Part shown: positions 58,446-64,000 of the stretch, piece by piece
How the letters are laid out: the number at the start of each line of letters is the position of its first letter
Position numbering within the stretch: the first letter of the stretch is position 1
Assembly: GCA_947069175.1 (NCBI GenBank)
Contig: CAMTDV010000030.1
Coordinates: forward strand, 93,925,916 to 93,989,915
Reading direction: 5' to 3'
Origin: Scalesia atractyloides
Taxonomy: Eukaryota > Streptophyta > Magnoliopsida > Asterales > Asteraceae
Length of the DNA: 64,000 nt
Position numbers and translations under genes: made by a program
The notes under the pieces: model-generated
Database searches by the model: none
Seen by the model: the letters and a program-made list of their open reading frames with translations, nothing else
Told to the model about the DNA's origin: nothing

Positions 58446-61400
58446 GGGCTTGGAATCTGAGAAATACAAAAAATGCTAACATAAACGACCATATATTTGA
58501 TTTAATTAGTTGTTCGCGCGTTTACTTTCTAAATATAGGAAGTGTGAGAAAATTGACGAAACTTGAAATGAATTTTTTCGTGTAAAATCGAATCCCTGTA
58601 TCACTAAAACTGAGTTTGTAACCTAAGAAATACAAAAATTGCTGACATAAACGATCAGATATTTGATTTAATTAATTGTACGCGCGTTTACATTCTAAAT
58701 ATAGAAAGTGTGCGAAAATTGACGAAACTCGAAATGAACTTTTTCGTGTAAAATCGAATCCCTGTATTAATAAAACTGAGTTTGGAACCTTAGAAATACA
58801 AAAATTGCTGACATAAACGACCATATATTTGATTTAATTAATTGTTCGCGCGTTTACTTTCTAAATATAGAAAGTGAGAAAGTGGGCGAAAACTAACGCA
58901 ACTCGAAATAAGTTTTTTCGTGCAAAATCGAATCGCTGTATCAATAAAACTGAGTTTGGAACTTGAGAAATACAAAAAAAGCTCACAAAAACGACCAGAT
59001 ATTTGATTAATTAATTATTCGCGCGTTTACTTTCACAAATATAGAAAGTGTGCGAAAATTGACGAAACTCGAAATGAATTTTTTGTGTAAAATCGAATCC
59101 CTGTATCAGTAAAACTGAGTTTGTAACCTGAGAAATACAAAAATTGCTAACATAAACGACCTGATATTTGATTTAGTTAATTGTTCGCGCGTTTACTTTC
59201 TAAATATAGAAATATAGAAAGTGCGCGAAAATTGACGAAACTTGAAATGAATTTTTTCGTGTAAAATCGAATCCCTGTATAAATAAAACTATGTTTGGAA
59301 GCTGAGAAATACAAAAACTGCCGACATAAACGACCATATATTTGATTTAATTAATTGTTCGCGCGTTTACTTTCTAAATATTGAAAGTGGGAAAGTGGGT
59401 GAAAACTGACGAGACTTGAAATAAGTTTTTCGTGCAAAATCGAATCTCTGTATCAATAAAACTGAGTTTGGAACTTGAGAAATACAAAAAATGCTGACAT
59501 GAACGATCAGATATTTGATTTAGTTAATTGTTCGCACGTTTACTTTCTAAATATAGAAAGTGGGAAAGTGGACGAAAACTGATGAAACTCGAAATAAGTT
59601 TTTTCGTGCAAATCGGATCCCTGTATCAATAAAACTGAGTTTGGAACTTGAGAAATACAAAATATGCTGACATAAACGACCAGATATTTGATTTAATTAA
59701 TTTTCCGCGCGTTTACTTTTTAATATAGAAAGTGTGCGAAAACTGATGAAACTCGAAATGAATTTTTTCGTGTAAAATCGAATCCCCGTATCAACAAAAC
59801 AGAGTTTATAACCTTAGAAATACAAAAAAGCTCAGAAAGTGGGAAAGTGGGTGAAAACTGACGATACTCGAAATAAGATTTTTGGTGCAAAATCGAATCC
59901 CTGTATCAATAAAACTGAGTTTGGAACTTGAGAAATAAAAAAATACTGACATAAACGACCAGATATTTGATTTAACTAATTGTTCGCGTGTTTACTTTCT
60001 AAATATAGAAAGTGTGCGAAAACTGACAAAACTCGAAATGAATTTTTTCGTCTAAAATCGAATCCCTGTATCACTAAAATTGAGTTTGTAACCTGAGAAA
60101 TACAAAAATTGCTGACATAAACGACCAGATATTTGATTTAATTAATTGTTCGCGCGTTTACTTTGTAAATATAGAAATATCGAAAGTGGGGGGAAAATGA
60201 CGAAACTCGAAAAAAAAATTTCTTCCTTCAAAATCGAATCCCAATATCCATAAAAATGAGTTTGGAACCTGAGAGATACAAAAATGCTGACATAAACGAC
60301 CAGATATTTGATTTAATTAATTGTTCGCGCGTTTACTTTCTAAATATAGAAAGTGTGCGAAAACTAACGAAACTCGAAATGAATTTTTTCGTGTAAAATC
60401 GAATCATTGTATCACTAAAACTGAGTTTGGAACCAGAGAAATACAAAAATTTCTGACATAAACGATCATATATTTGATTTAATTAATTGTTGCGCGCGTT
60501 TTCTTTCTAATTATAGAAAGTGTGCGAAAAGTGACGAAACTCGAAATGAATTTTTCGTGTAAAATCAAATCCCGGTATCAATAAAACTGAGTTTAGAACC
60601 TGAGAAATACAAAAATTGCTGACATAAACTACCATATATTTGATTTAATTAATTGTTCACGCGTTTACTTTTAAATATAGAAAGTGGGAAAGTGGGCGAA
60701 AACTGACGAAACTCGAAATAAGTTTTTTCGTGCAAAATCGAATCCCTGTATCAATAAAACTAAGGTTTTAACTTGAGAATATAAAAAATGCTGACATAAA
60801 CGACCAGATATATGATTTAATTAATTGTTTGCGCGTTTACTTTCTAAATATAGAAAGTGTGTGAAAATTGACGAAACTCGAAATGAATTTTTTCGTGTAA
60901 AATCGAATCCGTGTATCAATAAAACTGGGCTTGGAACCTGAGAAATAAAAAAAATGCTAACATATATATTTGATTTAATTAATTGTTCGCGCGTTTACTT
61001 TCTAAATATAGGAAGTGTGAGAAAATTGACGAAACTTGAAATGAATTTTTCGTGTAAAATCGAATCCCTGTATCACTAAAACTGAGTTTGTAACCTAAGA
61101 AATACAAAAATTGCTGACATAAACGATCAGATATTTGATTTAATTAATTGTTCGCGCGTTTACTTTCTAAATATAGAAAGTGTGCGAAAATTGTCGAAAC
61201 TCGAAATGAACTTTTTCGTGTAAAATCGAATCCCTGTATTAATAAAACTGAGTTTGGAACCTGAGAAATACAAAATTGCTGACATAAACGACCATATATT
61301 TGATTTAATTAATTGTTCGCGTGTTTACTTTCAAAATATAGAAAGTGAGAAGTGGGAGAAAACTGACGCAGTCGAAATTAGTTTTTTCGTGCACAATCGA

Positions 61401-62878
61401 ATCCCTGTATCAATAAAAACTGAGTTTGGAACTTGAGAAATACAAAAATGCTGACATAAATGACCAGATATTTGATCTAATTAATTATTCGCGCGTTTAC
61501 TTTCACAAATATAGAAAGTGTGCGAAAATTGACGAAACTCGAAATGAATTTTTTCGTGTAAAATCGAATCCCTGTATCAGTAAAACTGAGTTTGTAACCT
61601 GAGAAATACAAAAATTGCTAACATAAACGACCATATATTTGATTTAGTTATATTGTTCGCGCGTTTACTTTCTAATATAGAAATATAGAAAGTGTGCGAA
61701 AATTGACGAAACTCGAAATGAATTTTTTCGTGTAAATCGAATCCTGTAAATAAAACTGAGTTTGGAACCTGAGAAATACAAAACTGCTGACATAACGACC
61801 ATAATTTGATTTAATTAATTGTTCGCGCGTTTACTTTCTAAATATTGAAAGTGGGAAAGTGGGTGAAAACTGACGAGCCTTGAAATAGTTTTTCGTGCAA
61901 AATCGAATCTCTGTATCAATAAAAATGAGTTTGGAACTTGAGATATACAAAAACTGCTGACATGAACGACCAGATATTTGATTTAGTTAATTGTTCGCGC
62001 GTTTACTTTCTAAATATAGAAAGTGGGAAAGTGGACGAAAACTGACGAAACTCGAAATAAGTTTTTTCGTGCAAAATCGAATCCCTGTAGCAATAAAACT
62101 GAGTTTGGAACTTGAGAATACAAAAAATGTGACATAAATGACCAGATATTTGATTTAATTAATTTTTCGCGCGTTTACTTTTTAATTATAGAAAGTGTGC
62201 GAAAACTGATGAAACTCGAAATGAATTTTTTCGTGTAAATCGTCCTCGTATCAACAAACAGAGTTTATAACTTAGAAATACAAAAAATGCTCAGAAAGTG
62301 GAAAAGTAGGTGAAAACTGACGATACTTGAAATAAGATTTTTCGTGCAAAATCGAATCCCTGTATCAATAAAAATGAGTTTGGATCTTGAGAAATAAAAA
62401 ATTACTGACATAAATGACCAGATATTTGATGTAATTAATTTTTCGCGCGTTTACTTTCAAAATATAGAAAGTGTGCGAAAACTGAAAAACTCGAAATGAA
62501 TTTTTTCGTCTAAAATCGAATCCCTGTGTCACTAAAATTAAGTTTGTAACCTGAGAAATACAAAATTTGCTGACACAAACGACCAGATATTTGATTTAAT
62601 TAATTGTTCGCGCGTTAACTTTGTAAATATAGAAATATCGAAAGTGGGGGGAAATGACGAAACTCAAAAAAAAATTCTTCGTTCAAAAACAATCCCTTAT
62701 CAATAAAAATGAGTTTTGAACCTGAGATATACAAAAATTGCTGACATAAACGACCAGATAATTTGATTTAATTAATTGTTTCGCGCGTTTACTGTCTAAA
62801 TATAGAAAGTGTGCGAAAATTGACGAAACTCGAAATGAATTTTTTCGTGTAAAATCGAATCCCTGTATCAATAAAACT
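58446..62878. repeat. Higher-order repeat, period about 2.47 kb (about 15 monomers)
   Basis: Private markers repeat in the same order. GGGCTTGGAA occurs at 58446, about 60926 and 62879. AGGAAGTGTGAGAAAATTG, the AACCTAAGAAATAC monomer, GTATTAATAAAACTG, GACGCAACT/GACGCAG and TTTCACAAATATAG follow each time. A truncated monomer junction AGCTCAGAAAGTG occurs near 59828 and 62288, and GTGGGGGGAAA near 60187 and 62645. Spacing is about 2480 bp for the first period and about 1953 bp for the second, which lacks about three monomers near 62690-62780. Confidence 0.8.
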
Positions 62879-64000
62879 GGGCTTGGAACCTGAGAAATAC
62901 AAAAAATGCTACATAAACACCATATATTTGATTTAATTAATTGTTCGCGCGTTTACTTTCTAAATATAGGAAGTTTGAGAAAATTGACGAAACTTGAAAT
63001 GAATTTTTTCGTGTAAAATCGAATCCCTGTATCACTAAAACTGAGTTTGTAACCTAAGAAATACAAAAATTGCTGACATAAACGATCAGATATTTGATTT
63101 AATTAATTGTTCGCGCGTTTACTTTCTAAATGTAGAAAGTGTGCGAAAATTGACGAAACTCGAAATGAACTTTTTTCGTGTAAAATCGAATCCCTGTATT
63201 AATAAAACTGAGTTTGGAACCTGAGAAATACAAAATTGCTGATAAACGACCATATATTTGATTTATTAATTGTTCGTGGTTTACTTTCTAAATATAGAAA
63301 GTGAGCGAAAACTGACGCAACTTCGAAATAAGTTTTTTCGTACAAAATCGAATCCCTGTATCAATAAAACTGATTTGGAACTTGAGAAATACAAAAAATG
63401 CTGACATAAAGACCAGATATTTGATTTAATTAATTATTCGCGCGTTTACTTTCACAATATAGAAAGTGTGCGAAAATTGACGAAACTCGAAATGAATTTT
63501 TTCGTGTAAAATCGAATCCTTGTATCAGTAAAACTGAGTTTGTAACCTGAGAAATACAAAAATTGCTAACATAAACGACCAGATATTTGATTTAGTTAAT
63601 TGTTCGCGCGTTTACTTTCTAAATATAGAAATATAGAAAGTGTGCGAAAATGACGAAACTCGAAATGAATTTTTTCGTGTAAAATCGAATCCCTGTATAA
63701 ATAAAAATGAGTTTGGAACCTGAGAAATACAAAAACTGCTGACATAAACGACCATATATTTGATTTAATTAATTGTTCGCGCGTTTACTTTCTAAATATT
63801 GAAAGTGGGAAAGTGGGTGAAAACTGACGAGACTTGAAATAAGTTTTTCGTGCAAAATCGAATCTCTGTATCAATAAAAATGAGTTTGGAACTTGAGAAA
63901 TACAAAAACTGCTGACATGAACGACCAGATATTTGATTTAGTTAATTGTTCGCGCGTTTACTTTCTAAATATAGAAAGTGGGAAAGTGGACGAAAACTGA
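62879..64000. repeat. Third copy of the 2.47-kb higher-order repeat, cut by the window end
   Basis: Starts at the third GGGCTTGGAA and runs through AGGAAGTTTGAG, the AACCTAAGAAAT monomer, GTATTAATAAAACTG, GTGAGCGAAAACTGACGCAA, TTTCACAATATAG, AAATATAGAAATATAG and CTGACATGAACGACC in the same order as copies 1 and 2. Confidence 0.8.

Larger units (their letters stand above)
54031..64000. repeat. Satellite array, about 166-174 bp monomers
   Basis: About 60 head-to-tail monomers fill the last 10 kb and run off the end. The common monomer is 166 bp; a variant of about 174 bp has an extra GGGAAAGT (AGAAAGTGGGAAAGTGGGCG). Conserved blocks: CGAAATGAATTTTTTCG, CGAATCCCTGTATCAATAAA, CTGACATAAACGACCA, TTAATTAATTGTTCGCGCG and the dyad CTTTCTAAATATAGAAAG. 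The monomer is AT-rich with one CGCGCG box. There is no coding frame; short ORFs in it are by-products. Left edge at about 54031, following the Copia derivative. Confidence 0.95.

Noticed and set aside
54833..62871. Multiple minus-strand frames of 60-130 codons in the satellite
   Set aside because: They are the same satellite words repeated in frame by monomer variation, without start or splice context.
54031..64000. CRISPR array
   Set aside because: Unit is 166-174 bp, fully similar along its length with no unique spacers, and the genome is a plant.

Overview
This is a nuclear genome window from a flowering plant, most likely a eudicot. Genes are split by canonical GT-AG introns, the spaces between them are AT-rich, and MITEs, LTR retrotransposons, a tRNA-derived SINE and a long satellite array are present. 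The style of the Copia and hAT-like repeats reminds me of Asteraceae, but nothing here proves the family.

Layout. Positions 1-16000 are gene-bearing: the 5' end of an HGH1 homologue (minus), a tRNA-Ala(UGC), a seven-exon DUF616/MUCI70-like glycosyltransferase (4983-9934) whose introns are full of MITEs, and a six-exon MOG1 homologue (14260-15847). Next come a three-exon XTH (minus, 17746-19257), a 40S ribosomal protein S27 gene (minus, 24966-26282), a Copia relic (about 28080-28860), a complete small non-autonomous LTR retrotransposon (29607-31435, TSD CTTAC) and a two-exon At4g14100-like secreted protein gene (31637-33461). NEOXANTHIN-DEFICIENT 1 (NXD1) spans 35725-47565. Its intron 7 holds a 7.4-kb Copia element (39171-46576, TSD AATAT) and its intron 4 holds a SINE with a perfect 16-bp TSD. 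After NXD1 come nested MITE/Helitron-like insertions, a fragment of a gypsy (Athila-like) element, and an internally deleted Copia derivative that matches the relic at 28 kb. From about 54031 to the window end everything is a satellite of about 166-174 bp monomers arranged in higher-order repeats. The window therefore crosses from a gene-bearing arm into satellite heterochromatin.

The genes do not form a pathway. They are single-copy-looking housekeeping or cell-wall genes: Hsp70-linked eEF2 folding (HGH1), Ran/nuclear transport (MOG1), ribosome (RPS27), wall polysaccharide (XTH, DUF616) and carotenoid/neoxanthin metabolism (NXD1). Exons were assembled by eye from conserved protein sequence, splice sites and phase; the phases add up to whole codons in every full gene.

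Most notable points: (1) NXD1 has an intact frame in exons 2-10, but exon 1 shows GTG where ATG is expected and GA where the GT donor is expected; (2) the satellite has two higher-order periods, about 1.35 kb and about 2.47 kb; (3) two Copia copies about 25 kb apart share what looks like the same internal deletion; (4) there is a nested MITE / Helitron-like / MULE-MITE stack at 47.8-49.2 kb; (5) many elements are datable by clean target-site duplications.
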